Assembly (NCBI RefSeq): GCF_014256275.1
Contig: NZ_JACCFE010000002.1
Span: forward strand, 6,697,501-6,761,500
Length of the DNA: 64,000 nucleotides
Origin: Rhodococcus sp. 4CII
GTDB taxonomy: Bacteria > Actinomycetota > Actinomycetes > Mycobacteriales > Mycobacteriaceae
Direction of reading: 5' to 3'
Below, in pieces: positions 10,799 through 19,599 of this stretch. The notes below the pieces were generated by a model that was given only the letters and a program-made list of their open reading frames with translations, did no database searches and was not told the origin of the DNA. Numbering within the stretch: the first letter of the stretch is position 1; every line of letters begins with the position of its first letter. The position numbers and the translations under genes are program-made.

Positions 10799-12571
10799 TT
10801 GCCACAGTCACGCACTCATTCGCGTACCGCTACCAAGCACATCTTCGTGAGCGGCGGCGTCGCCTCCTCACTCGGCAAGGGCCTCACAGCCTCGAGCCTC
10901 GGGCAATTGCTGACCGCGCGGGGAATGCGCGTGACCATGCAGAAGCTGGATCCGTATCTCAACGTCGATCCGGGCACGATGAACCCCTTCCAGCACGGTG
11001 AAGTGTTCGTCACCGAGGACGGCGCCGAGACCGACCTCGATGTCGGCCACTACGAGCGGTTCCTCGACCGCGACCTGTCGGGGCAGGCGAATGTGACCAC
11101 CGGCCAGGTGTATTCGACCGTCATCGCCAAGGAGCGCCGCGGCGAATACCTGGGCGACACCGTCCAGGTCATTCCGCACATCACCGACGAGATCAAGAGC
11201 CGCATCCTGGCGATGAGCGGCCCGGATCTGCAGGGACACCGGCCCGACGTCGTCATCACGGAGATCGGCGGCACCGTCGGCGACATCGAATCGCAGCCGT
11301 TCCTCGAGGCGGCCCGTCAGGTGCGTCACGACGTCGGTCGCGACAACGTGTTCTTCCTCCACGTCTCGTTGGTCCCGTACCTGGCGCCGTCGGGCGAGCT
11401 CAAGACGAAGCCCACTCAGCATTCGGTTGCCGCGCTGCGGAACATCGGTATCCAGCCGGATGCTCTGATCCTGCGCTGCGACCGCGAGGTCCCACCGGGG
11501 CTGAAGAACAAGATCGCGCTCATGTGCGACGTCGACGTCGACGGTTGTATCTCGACCCCCGACGCCCCCTCGATCTACGACATCCCGAAGGTGCTGCACA
11601 GCGAGGGACTCGACGCGTACGTCGTGCGTCAGCTGGGTCTTCCGTTCCGCGACGTGGACTGGACCGTGTGGGGAAACCTGCTCGAGCGCGTCCACCAGCC
11701 CCGCGAGACGGTTCGGATCGCCCTGGTCGGGAAGTACGTCGACCTGCCGGACGCCTACCTGTCCGTCACCGAGGCGCTGCGCGCCGGCGGATTCGCGAAC
11801 CGATCGAAGGTCGAGATCTCCTGGGTGCCGTCGGATGCGTGCGAGACGGAGGCGGGAGCGCAGGCCGCACTCGGCGACGTCGACGGCGTGCTGATTCCCG
11901 GTGGCTTCGGCATCCGCGGTATCGAGGGCAAGCTGGGCGCGATCCGGTATGCCCGCCACCGGAAGATCCCGCTGCTCGGATTGTGCCTCGGACTCCAGTG
12001 CGTCGTGATCGAGGCCGCGCGCAGCGTGGGTCTCGACGACGCCAACTCCGCCGAGTTCGAGCCCGAGACCACGCACCCCGTGATCTCCACGATGGCCGAC
12101 CAGGAAGACGTCATCGCCGGTGAGGCCGACCTCGGCGGCACGATGCGCCTCGGCGCCTACCCGGCCGTCCTGACGAAGGGCTCCGTCGTCGCCAGGGCAT
12201 ACGGCAGCGAAGAGGTGTCGGAACGGCACCGTCACCGCTACGAGGTCAACAACGCGTACCGGGACCGGATCGCCAAGAGCGGACTCCGGTTCAGCGGCAC
12301 CTCTCCCGACGGTCACCTCGTCGAGTTCGTCGAGTACCCGGCCGACCAGCACCCGTTCTTCGTCGCGACGCAGGCACACCCCGAGCTGAAGAGCCGTCCG
12401 ACGCGTCCGCACCCGCTGTTCGCGGCGTTCGTCGACGCTGCTCTCAAGCACAAGCTCGAAGAGCGACTGCCCGTCGACGTGCACGGTGAGGAGCGTGGCG
12501 TCGCCGCGGACGACGACGTCGCCGAGTCCGTCGACCGCGACGAGGTCGCGTCGGTCGACAGCGCCGGATAG
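10799..12571 (+). CDS. pyrG: CTP synthase
   Basis: This 590-residue enzyme makes CTP from UTP and glutamine. The N-terminal synthetase domain opens with TKHIFVSGGVASSLGKGLTA, including the ATP-binding Lys; the C-terminal class I amidotransferase domain has GGFGIRG, the nucleophile Cys in LLGLCLGLQ and the His-Glu pair in AHPELKS. TTG 10799 is chosen because it gives the short N-terminus typical of mycobacterial PyrG and has GGGAG about six bases upstream; GTG 10733 would add 22 residues that look non-coding. The last 35 residues are acidic and dispensable-looking. A 140-base gap precedes it. Confidence 0.95.
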   Translation: MPQSRTHSRTATKHIFVSGGVASSLGKGLTASSLGQLLTARGMRVTMQKLDPYLNVDPGTMNPFQHGEVFVTEDGAETDLDVGHYERFLDRDLSGQANVTTGQVYSTVIAKERRGEYLGDTVQVIPHITDEIKSRILAMSGPDLQGHRPDVVITEIGGTVGDIESQPFLEAARQVRHDVGRDNVFFLHVSLVPYLAPSGELKTKPTQHSVAALRNIGIQPDALILRCDREVPPGLKNKIALMCDVDVDGCISTPDAPSIYDIPKVLHSEGLDAYVVRQLGLPFRDVDWTVWGNLLERVHQPRETVRIALVGKYVDLPDAYLSVTEALRAGGFANRSKVEISWVPSDACETEAGAQAALGDVDGVLIPGGFGIRGIEGKLGAIRYARHRKIPLLGLCLGLQCVVIEAARSVGLDDANSAEFEPETTHPVISTMADQEDVIAGEADLGGTMRLGAYPAVLTKGSVVARAYGSEEVSERHRHRYEVNNAYRDRIAKSGLRFSGTSPDGHLVEFVEYPADQHPFFVATQAHPELKSRPTRPHPLFAAFVDAALKHKLEERLPVDVHGEERGVAADDDVAESVDRDEVASVDSAG

Positions 12572-12585
12572 AAGCGAACCGAATC

Positions 12586-13254
12586 ATGACCGACGCCGGT
12601 AGGCACGAATTCACGACGCTCGATTCACGCACCGTCTACAGCGGCGCCATTCTGGCTCTGCGGGTCGATCACGTCGCGATGCCCGACGGCCGGACGGCGG
12701 AACGTGAGGTCGTCGAGCACCACGGGGCAGTCGCCGTCGTGGTGCTCGACGACGAGGACCGCGTCGTCCTCATCCACCAGTACCGGCATCCGGTGGGACG
12801 CCGGCTGTGGGAGATCCCGGCAGGTCTGCTCGACGAACCGGGGGAGGACCCCGTCGACGCCGCCGGACGCGAACTGGCGGAGGAGACCGGGCTCGGGGCC
12901 CGCCGCTGGTCCGTCCTCGTGGATGTCGTTCTGTCACCCGGGTTCACGGACGAATCCGTGCGGGTGTTCCTCGCCCGGGATCTGTACGAAGTGGACCGGC
13001 CCGACCCCGAAAATGAGGAAGCGGACCTCGAGATCGAGCGGATTCCGCTCGACGACGTGGTGTCGATGGTGTCGAACGGGACCATCGTCAACGCCACGGC
13101 CGTGTCCGGGGTGATGGCCCTCGCCGCCGCCCGGTCCCGCGCCGGCGGTCTGGGCGAACTCCGCGACGTGACCGCACCGTGGGTCGATCGCCCCGAGAGG
13201 TTCGGTGAGAGGAAACGATCACGCGCCGCCGGGGACGAAACCGCGCGAGCATGA
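12586..13254 (+). CDS. Nudix hydrolase, ADP-ribose pyrophosphatase type (Rv1700-type)
   Basis: A 222-residue Nudix protein. The Nudix box is intact: a glycine in AGLLDEPGED followed by RELAEETGL (about residues 84-106), matching GX5EX7REUXEEXGU. The upstream VVLIHQYRHPVGRRLWEIPAG segment matches ADP-ribose and related nucleoside-diphosphate-sugar pyrophosphatases. The position equals Rv1700, an ADP-ribose/NADH pyrophosphatase. It follows pyrG by 14 bases and precedes the broken xerD by four. The last 45 residues are Arg/Ala-rich and less conserved-looking. Confidence 0.9.
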   Translation: MTDAGRHEFTTLDSRTVYSGAILALRVDHVAMPDGRTAEREVVEHHGAVAVVVLDDEDRVVLIHQYRHPVGRRLWEIPAGLLDEPGEDPVDAAGRELAEETGLGARRWSVLVDVVLSPGFTDESVRVFLARDLYEVDRPDPENEEADLEIERIPLDDVVSMVSNGTIVNATAVSGVMALAAARSRAGGLGELRDVTAPWVDRPERFGERKRSRAAGDETARA

Positions 13255-13258
13255 CGTG

Positions 13259-13562
13259 GTGATGACACGGCAGGTGGATTCATACCTCGACCACATGGCC
13301 GTCGAACGGGGAGCCGCCCGCAACACCCTCGGTTCCTACCGCCGCGACCTCGAGCGGTACACGCAGTTCCTCGCGGACCGGGGTGTCACCGCACACGCTC
13401 CGGCACTCGTTCGCGACCCATCTGCTGGACGGCGGCGCCGACGTTCGGATGGTCCAAGAGCTGCTGGGGCACGCTTCGGTGACGACCACTCAGATATACA
13501 CGCTGGTCACAGTGGGTGCGCTGCGCGAAGTGTGGGCCGGCGCGCACCCCCGGGCGCGCTGA
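13259..13562 (+). pseudogene. xerD: xerD tyrosine recombinase remnant with large internal deletion
   Basis: Only the two ends of a XerD-type recombinase remain. From GTG 13259/ATG 13262 the frame encodes the usual N-terminus (SYLDHMAVERGAARNTLGSY ... FLADRGV). From 13380 a different frame encodes the C-terminal catalytic end: GVSPHTLRHSFATHLLDGG, VQELLGHAS and TTQIYTLVT, with the His-x-x-Arg, second His and catalytic Tyr. About 200 residues between them, including the first catalytic Arg and the Lys, are absent, and the two pieces are out of frame by one base. A functional product is not possible. The place between Nudix and parA/scpAB is that of Rv1701 (xerD). The join sits at GGGGTGTCACCG (13380-13391), which reads correctly as both GV(T) and GVSP, suggesting deletion between short repeats. 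Confidence 0.9.
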
Positions 13563-13668
13563 CCGAATGCGTGTCGAGGGGAAATTTCACGGTACGAAGC
13601 GGTAGCGTTCGTATAACGATGTGAGATCGGCAGCGACCAGCGAGAGAACAGGGGATCATCGGACCGTG

Positions 13669-14628
13669 GTGACACCGCAGCCGCCAGCGGCGGAGTCTGA
13701 GCACTCGCAATCGGAGGGCGACATGTTCGACGCGCGGCAGACCGGTACCGCAGCCTTGTTCGAGGAGGACGACGCTGTGGTCGATCAGGGTGCGCTCGGG
13801 CCCACGGGGCGCCCGACACGCGAAGTGCCGGAACCGGCCCCGCTGCCTACTCACGGCCCCGCCAGGATCGTCGCGATGTGCAACCAGAAGGGCGGCGTCG
13901 GCAAGACGACCTCGACCATCAACCTGGGTGCTTCCCTCGCCGAGTACGGTCGGCGCGTCCTGCTGGTCGACCTCGATCCGCAGGGGGCACTGTCCGCGGG
14001 TCTCGGGGTGGCGCATCACGACCTCGAACTGACCGTCCACAACCTGCTCGTCGAACCCCGCGTCTCGATCGACGACGTCCTGATGCGCACGAGGGTCGAG
14101 GGCCTCGACCTTCTGCCCAGCAACATCGACCTGTCGGCGGCGGAGATCCAGCTCGTCACCGAGGTCGGCCGGGAGCAGACGCTGGGGCGGGTGCTGCATC
14201 CCGTCCTCGACCGGTACGACTACGTCCTCATCGACTGCCAGCCCTCGCTCGGCCTGCTCACGGTCAACGCGCTGGCCTGCGCGGACTCGGTGATCATCCC
14301 GATGGAGTGCGAGTACTTCAGCCTGCGTGGGCTGGCGTTGCTCAACGACACGGTCGAGAAGGTCCACGACCGGCTCAACCCGCGCCTCGAACTCGCCGGC
14401 ATCGTCGTGACGATGTTCGACGCGCGTACCCTACACGCCCGCGAGGTGATGGCCCGGGTGGTGGAGGTGTTCGGTGAACTCGTCTACGACACCGTGATCA
14501 ACCGGACCGTGCGTTTCCCCGAGACCTCGGTCGCCGGGGAGCCGATCACCACGTGGGCGCCGAAGTCGACCGGCGCCGAGGCGTATCGGGCGCTGGCACG
14601 CGAAGTCATTCACCGGTCCGGCCGGTAA
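13669..14628 (+). CDS. parA: ParA/Soj-family ATPase (Rv1708-type)
   Basis: A 319-residue MinD/ParA-family ATPase. After an acidic, proline-rich N-terminal extension (about 60 residues) comes the deviant Walker A CNQKGGVGKTTS (near residue 70), then LVDLDPQGALSAGLG and IDCQPSLGLLTVNAL. Such proteins drive partitioning or positioning of DNA or protein complexes; this one is adjacent to scpA/scpB, not to a parB. Start is uncertain: GTG 13666/13669 gives a length close to the mycobacterial protein, while ATG 13723 has GGAGGG four bases upstream. It directly abuts scpA. A -10-like TATAAC lies at 13612-13617. Confidence 0.9.
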   Translation: MTPQPPAAESEHSQSEGDMFDARQTGTAALFEEDDAVVDQGALGPTGRPTREVPEPAPLPTHGPARIVAMCNQKGGVGKTTSTINLGASLAEYGRRVLLVDLDPQGALSAGLGVAHHDLELTVHNLLVEPRVSIDDVLMRTRVEGLDLLPSNIDLSAAEIQLVTEVGREQTLGRVLHPVLDRYDYVLIDCQPSLGLLTVNALACADSVIIPMECEYFSLRGLALLNDTVEKVHDRLNPRLELAGIVVTMFDARTLHAREVMARVVEVFGELVYDTVINRTVRFPETSVAGEPITTWAPKSTGAEAYRALAREVIHRSGR

Positions 14629-15501
14629 GTGGTGGAGACGCAAAACATTCCGGCTCCACCCCACACCGAGAATCAGCAGACCGAGAATCAGCAGACCGGG
14701 GATGACCGCACGCCGGCCAAACCCGGTTTCCGGGTCACGCTGCGGAACTTCGAGGGACCGTTCGATCTGCTCCTCACCCTCATCAACCAGCGACAGCTGG
14801 ACGTGACGGAAGTGGCGCTCCATCAGGTGACGGACGACTTCATCGCCTACACCCGCACACTCGGCGCCGAGGTGGGCCTCGATCAGACCACCGAATTCCT
14901 GGTGGTCGCCGCGACTCTGCTCGATCTGAAGGCGGCTCGGCTGCTTCCCGCGGGGCAGGTGGAGGACGCGGAGGACCTGGCGCTCCTCGAGGCACGCGAC
15001 CTCCTGTTCGCCCGGCTGCTGCAGTACCGCGCGTACAAACAAGTGGCGCAACTCTTCGGGGAACTGGAGGCGGCCGCGCTGCGGCGGTATCCGCGTTCGG
15101 TTGCCCTGGAGGACCACTTCACCCGGCTGCTGCCGGAAGTGCTGCTCGGCGTCGACCCGCAGCGGTTCGCGGAAATCGCCGCGACCGCGTTCACGCCCCG
15201 TCCGAAGCCGACGGTCGGACTCGACCACCTGCACGACATGCACGCGGTGTCGGTGCCCGAACAGGCGGCGCGGATGCTGGAGCTTCTCCGCGAACGGGGG
15301 GCCGGGGAGTGGGCGAGCTTCGGCGACCTGGTCTCCGAGTGCGAGGTGACCGTAGAGATCGTCGCACGGTTCCTCGCGTTGCTCGAGCTGTACCGAGAGC
15401 AGTCGGTGCTGTTCGAGCAGCCGGAGCCGCTCGGACAATTGTTGGTGACCTGGACCGGGGAGGGCACCCGCGCCCCCGTGACCGAGGAGGATTACGGATG
15501 A
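14629..15501 (+). CDS. scpA: Segregation and condensation protein A
   Basis: The 290-residue kleisin partners SMC and ScpB in chromosome condensation. The N-terminal domain has FRVTLRNFEGPFDLLLTLI and the following helices LDVTEVALHQVTDDFIAY typical of ScpA; a C-terminal winged helix ends in FLALLELYREQSVLFEQ. The GTG start directly follows the parA stop codon. The first 30 residues contain a duplicated ENQQT unit. The stop overlaps scpB by ATGA, consistent with the fixed scpAB pair. Confidence 0.94.
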   Translation: MVETQNIPAPPHTENQQTENQQTGDDRTPAKPGFRVTLRNFEGPFDLLLTLINQRQLDVTEVALHQVTDDFIAYTRTLGAEVGLDQTTEFLVVAATLLDLKAARLLPAGQVEDAEDLALLEARDLLFARLLQYRAYKQVAQLFGELEAAALRRYPRSVALEDHFTRLLPEVLLGVDPQRFAEIAATAFTPRPKPTVGLDHLHDMHAVSVPEQAARMLELLRERGAGEWASFGDLVSECEVTVEIVARFLALLELYREQSVLFEQPEPLGQLLVTWTGEGTRAPVTEEDYG

Positions 15502-16190
15502 GTTCGGCCCCGTTCGACGAGTCGGACGACCAGGGCGCCGTCGACGCGGATCCCGAACTGTCGGATACCGAACTCGAAGCGGTTCTCGAGTCGCTGCTCC
15601 TGATCGTCGACACGCCAGCCGGGGTGGAACAGCTCGCCTCCGCGACCGGTGCCTCTGTGAATCGCATCACGGAGACACTGCACCGCATGTCGGCCGAGCT
15701 CACCGCCCGCGGGAGCGGGATGGACCTCCGATATGCCGGTGACGGTTGGCGTCTCTACACCCGCACCGCGTACGCGCCCTACGTGGAGCGGCTCCTGCTC
15801 GACGGCGCCCGGTCCAAACTGACGAGGGCGGCGTTGGAAACTCTGGCCGTGGTGGCATACCGTCAACCGTTGACTCGCGCACGGATCAGTGCGGTGCGCG
15901 GCGTCAACGTGGATGGTGTGGTGCGCACACTTCTCGCTCGTGGATTGATCGCCGAAGCCGGCGTCGATCCCGATACCAACGCCACGCAGTACTCGACGAC
16001 GGAGCTCTTCCTGGAGCGGCTCGGCTTGGCGTCTCTCGCCGACCTTCCTGCCTTGGCTCCGCTGTTGCCGGACGTGGATCTGATAGATGACATCAGTGAC
16101 AGCCTGGAATCTGACCCACGATTTGCGAGAATGAACAAAGCTACGGTTTCCACAGAAGAGTTGGACACCGGGCCGGACACCGAAGACTGA
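15498..16190 (+). CDS. scpB: Segregation and condensation protein B
   Basis: The 230-residue protein consists of two winged-helix domains; the segments LEAVLESLLLIVDTPAGVEQLA and AALETLAVVAYRQPLTRARI with VRGVNVDGVVRTLLARGLI are diagnostic of ScpB. It binds the ScpA kleisin and SMC head. ATG 15498 overlaps the scpA stop; frames further upstream in the same phase are not supported. The C-terminal 40 residues are acidic. It is 16 bases ahead of the pseudouridine synthase gene. Confidence 0.95.
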   Translation: MSSAPFDESDDQGAVDADPELSDTELEAVLESLLLIVDTPAGVEQLASATGASVNRITETLHRMSAELTARGSGMDLRYAGDGWRLYTRTAYAPYVERLLLDGARSKLTRAALETLAVVAYRQPLTRARISAVRGVNVDGVVRTLLARGLIAEAGVDPDTNATQYSTTELFLERLGLASLADLPALAPLLPDVDLIDDISDSLESDPRFARMNKATVSTEELDTGPDTED

Positions 16191-16206
16191 CAGGGATAGT
16201 ACAAAA

Positions 16207-17259
16207 GTGAAGAAACCCGCTCGCCGAGATGGCACACCGGATCGCAACAACAAGAAGCAGCGCCCCACCAGGTCCGAGACCGGAGGACGCACCAGGTCGG
16301 AGACCGGAGGACGTCCGGACAGGGCTGAGACCGGTCACCGATCAGGTCGGCCCGACGCCGCCAAGGGTAAGCCCGGCAGGCCAGACCCGGCCGCGAAGAA
16401 CAAGCGTGGCAAGCCGAAGTCGGCCAAACCGCAACGTGCCCAGGCCCAGGCGCCGAAGATCAGCAACGCGAAGCCGGCCCGGCACCAGTACTCCGACGCC
16501 GACCGGCCGGCCGGACCCCCGCAGGGTGACGGCATGCGGTTGCAGAAGGTTCTCGCGCAGGCCGGTGTCGCGTCGCGTCGCGCGGCCGAAGAACTGATTT
16601 CCCAGGGTCGCGTCGAGGTCGACGGCCGCATCGTCATCGAGCAGGGACTGCGGATCGACCCCGAGAACGCGGTCGTCCGCGTCGACGGAATCCGCGTGGT
16701 GGTGCAGAAGGATCTCGTCCACCTCGCACTGAACAAGCCGCGCGGCTGGCAGTCGACGATGTCGGACGACCTCGGCCGCCCCTGCGTCGGCGACATCGTC
16801 TCCGAGCGCGTCGCCGCCGGTCAGCGGTTGTTCCACGTCGGTCGTCTGGACGCCGACACCGAGGGACTGCTGCTGCTCACCAACGACGGCGACCTCGCGC
16901 ATCGATTGATGCACCCCTCGTTCGAGGTGTCGAAGACGTATCTGGCGACCGTATCGGGTGCCCTCGAACGCGGCGTCGGAAAGAAGCTCAAGGAGGGCGT
17001 CGAACTCGACGACGGTCCGGCGAAGGTCGACACGTTCACGCTCCTCGACATCAACGAGGGCAAATCGCTGGTCCGCGTGACGCTGCACGAAGGTCGCAAG
17101 CACATCGTGCGCCGCCTGTTCGACGCCGTGGGGCACCCCGTCATCCGGCTCGTCCGGACGGACATCGGGGCGGTCGCTCTCGGCGATCAACGTCCCGGCA
17201 CGCTGCGCGTCCTTGGTCGCGGCGAGGTCGGCGGACTCTACGGGGCGGTGGGCCTGTGA
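16207..17259 (+). CDS. RluB/RsuA-family rRNA pseudouridine synthase with basic N-terminal tail (Rv1711-type)
   Basis: The 350-residue protein has an N-terminal tail of about 105 residues very rich in Lys, Arg, Gly, Pro and Ala, including two near-identical RSETGGRT/RAETGHR units. An S4 domain follows (MRLQKVLAQAGVASRRAAEE, near 109) and then the catalytic domain with GRLDADTEGLLLLTNDGDLAHRL, containing the catalytic Asp. Such enzymes modify uridines in 23S rRNA helix 89-93 or 16S rRNA; the exact site cannot be told. The stop overlaps the cmk start (GTGA). Basic tails of this type probably add RNA contact. Confidence 0.9.
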   Translation: MKKPARRDGTPDRNNKKQRPTRSETGGRTRSETGGRPDRAETGHRSGRPDAAKGKPGRPDPAAKNKRGKPKSAKPQRAQAQAPKISNAKPARHQYSDADRPAGPPQGDGMRLQKVLAQAGVASRRAAEELISQGRVEVDGRIVIEQGLRIDPENAVVRVDGIRVVVQKDLVHLALNKPRGWQSTMSDDLGRPCVGDIVSERVAAGQRLFHVGRLDADTEGLLLLTNDGDLAHRLMHPSFEVSKTYLATVSGALERGVGKKLKEGVELDDGPAKVDTFTLLDINEGKSLVRVTLHEGRKHIVRRLFDAVGHPVIRLVRTDIGAVALGDQRPGTLRVLGRGEVGGLYGAVGL

Positions 17260-17945
17260 GCACATCGTCCTTGATCGTCGCGATGGACGGTCCGTCCGGG
17301 ACCGGGAAGTCGAGCGTCTCGCGACTGCTGGCGCAGCGGCTCGGCGCACGGTACCTCGACACCGGCGCCATGTACCGGATCGCGACACTGCATGTTCTGA
17401 GGAAGGGCGTGGATCTCGCCGACCCCGACGCGATCGCCGACGCGACGGCCGGTCTGCCGTGGTCGATCGGCACCGACCCGACCCGCGAGCAGGTGCTGCT
17501 CGACGGTGAGGACGTGGGGGAGGAGATCCGCGGCGACGCGGTGACCAAGGCCGTCTCGGCTGTCTCCGCAGTCCCGGCGGTGCGCGCGCTACTCGTCGCG
17601 GCGCAACGTCGCCTCACCGGCGAGACGGAGCGGATCGTCGTCGAGGGCCGGGACATCGGCACCGTCGTACTCCCGGACGCCGACGTGAAGATCTACCTGA
17701 CCGCCTCGGCGGAAGCCCGGGCGCAGCGCAGGAATGCGCAAAATCTCGCGGAAGGGCGAGGCGACGACTACGCGGCCGTACTGGCCGACGTGCAGCGTCG
17801 TGACCACCTCGACTCCACGCGCGCCGTGTCGCCGCTGCGACCGGCCGACGATTCCGTGCTGGTCGACACCAGCGAACTCGGAATCGACGACGTGATCGGC
17901 AGGTTGCTGCTGGTGGTAAGCGACAGAAGTGGAGCAGGGCAGTGA
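17256..17945 (+). CDS. cmk: Cytidylate kinase
   Basis: This 229-residue kinase phosphorylates CMP and dCMP. The P-loop is MDGPSGTGKSSVSRLLAQRL, followed by RYLDTGAMYRIAT and the CMP-binding-domain segment VVEGRDIGTVVLPDADVKIYL. The length agrees with bacterial CMK (about 225). Both ends overlap neighbours by four bases (with the pseudouridine synthase and der), giving a coupled three-gene run conserved across actinobacteria. Confidence 0.95.
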   Translation: MSTSSLIVAMDGPSGTGKSSVSRLLAQRLGARYLDTGAMYRIATLHVLRKGVDLADPDAIADATAGLPWSIGTDPTREQVLLDGEDVGEEIRGDAVTKAVSAVSAVPAVRALLVAAQRRLTGETERIVVEGRDIGTVVLPDADVKIYLTASAEARAQRRNAQNLAEGRGDDYAAVLADVQRRDHLDSTRAVSPLRPADDSVLVDTSELGIDDVIGRLLLVVSDRSGAGQ

Positions 17946-19369
17946 CCGAACAATTCACAACCGAGTTCGCAGGCGACGGAACCTGGAGTGAGGAATCGGA
18001 CTGGGAGGTCCTGGACCTCGAAGACGGTGGCGACGGCGAAGCCCACGTCCCGGTTCCCACCCTCGCGGTGGTCGGGCGTCCGAACGTCGGTAAGTCCACA
18101 CTGGTCAACCGGATCATCGGCCGCCGCGAAGCTGTGGTCGAGGACATCCCCGGGGTGACCCGCGACCGCGTCTCCTATGAGGCGAACTGGAGTGGGCGCC
18201 GATTCATGGTGCAGGACACCGGCGGTTGGGAACCCGACGCCAAGGGCCTGCAGCAGTCGGTGGCGCGCCAGGCGGAACTGGCGATGCAGACGGCGGACGC
18301 GATCCTCCTCGTGGTCGACGCCGTCGTCGGCGCCACCGCCACGGACGAGGCCGTGGCCAAGGTGCTGCGCCGCTCCAAGACCCCGGTTCTCCTGGTGGCC
18401 AACAAGGTCGACGACGGACGCACCGAATCCGAAGTGGCCGCACTGTGGTCGCTGGGTCTCGGGCAGCCGCACTCGGTCAGCGCAACGCACGGCCGCGGCA
18501 CCGGCGACCTCCTCGACGAGGTGCTCGCCGCGCTCCCGGAAACACCCCGCGAGGGAATCCCCGGGGGCGGTCCGCGGCGTGTCGCTCTGGTCGGCAAGCC
18601 GAACGTCGGAAAGTCGAGCCTGCTGAACAAGCTGTCGGGCGACGAGCGTTCGGTCGTGCACAACGTTGCGGGCACCACCGTGGATCCGGTCGACTCGATC
18701 GTGGAACTCGGCGGCAGACCGTGGCGTTTCGTCGACACCGCGGGTCTGCGCAAGCGGGTCAGTCACGCGAGCGGCGCCGAGTTCTACGCATCGCTCCGGA
18801 CGAAGAGCGCCATCGAGGCGGCCGAGGTCGCGATTCTGCTGATCGACGCGTCCGAGCCGATCTCGGAGCAGGACCTCAGGGTGCTCAGCATGGTCGCGGA
18901 TGCAGGCCGGGCGCTCGTCGTCGCGTTCAACAAGTGGGACCTGGTCGACGAGGACCGTCGTCTCCAGCTCGATCGCGAAGTGGATCGAGATCTGGTGCGG
19001 GTGCCGTGGGCGCAGCGCGTCAACATCTCGGCGCAGACCGGGCGTGCGGTGCAGAAGCTGGTTCCCGCGCTGGACACGGCGCTGGAGTCCTGGGACAAGC
19101 GCATTCCGACGGGCCGGCTCAACACCTGGCTCAAGGAAGTCGTCGCCGCGACTCCGCCGCCGATGCGAGGTGGCCGACTGCCGCGCGTCATGTTCGCCAC
19201 GCAAGCTGGAACGCGTCCGCCGACGTTCGTGCTGTTCACCACCGGGTTTCTCGAGGCAGGGTACCGCCGGTTCCTGGAGCGGCGGCTGCGCGAGGAGTTC
19301 AATTTCGACGGCAGCCCTGTCCGCATCTCGGTGCGTGTCCGGGAAAAGCGCGAGCGGCGCAGTCGTTGA
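17942..19369 (+). CDS. der: Ribosome-assembly GTPase Der (EngA)
   Basis: The 475-residue protein has two tandem GTPase domains, with P-loops VVGRPNVGKSTLVNRI (near residue 42) and LVGKPNVGKSSLLNKL (near 218), NKVD and NKWD specificity motifs, and a C-terminal KH-like domain. It functions in 50S subunit maturation. An acidic N-terminal extension of about 37 residues (EEDWEVLDLEDGG-like) is typical of actinobacterial Der. It is the last gene of the collinear block; the tRNA-Pro gene begins 86 bases later. Confidence 0.96.
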   Translation: MTEQFTTEFAGDGTWSEESDWEVLDLEDGGDGEAHVPVPTLAVVGRPNVGKSTLVNRIIGRREAVVEDIPGVTRDRVSYEANWSGRRFMVQDTGGWEPDAKGLQQSVARQAELAMQTADAILLVVDAVVGATATDEAVAKVLRRSKTPVLLVANKVDDGRTESEVAALWSLGLGQPHSVSATHGRGTGDLLDEVLAALPETPREGIPGGGPRRVALVGKPNVGKSSLLNKLSGDERSVVHNVAGTTVDPVDSIVELGGRPWRFVDTAGLRKRVSHASGAEFYASLRTKSAIEAAEVAILLIDASEPISEQDLRVLSMVADAGRALVVAFNKWDLVDEDRRLQLDREVDRDLVRVPWAQRVNISAQTGRAVQKLVPALDTALESWDKRIPTGRLNTWLKEVVAATPPPMRGGRLPRVMFATQAGTRPPTFVLFTTGFLEAGYRRFLERRLREEFNFDGSPVRISVRVREKRERRSR

Positions 19370-19455
19370 TCCGGTCGAATGCGCTCTGACCAGGCGATTA
19401 GCGTTCCGGACTGCCACTGATGTAATCTCATCGAGCACCTGAACGAGGGTGTGGA

Positions 19456-19532
<77 letters not shown>

Positions 19533-19543
19533 GATGATCGGCG

Positions 19544-19575
19544 AAGGCGGTTTCCCGGAAACGGGGAACCGCCTT
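19544..19575 (+). terminator. Hairpin terminator after tRNA-Pro
   Basis: Inverted repeat AAGGCGGTTTCCC / GGGGAACCGCCTT (13 bp with one G-U pair) around loop GGAAAC, followed by TCTGTGTTT. It starts 12 bases after the tRNA and lies before the convergent L,D-transpeptidase gene, so it may work in both directions. Confidence 0.85.
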
Positions 19576-19599
19576 TCTGTGTTTCCGGAACGCCGGATG

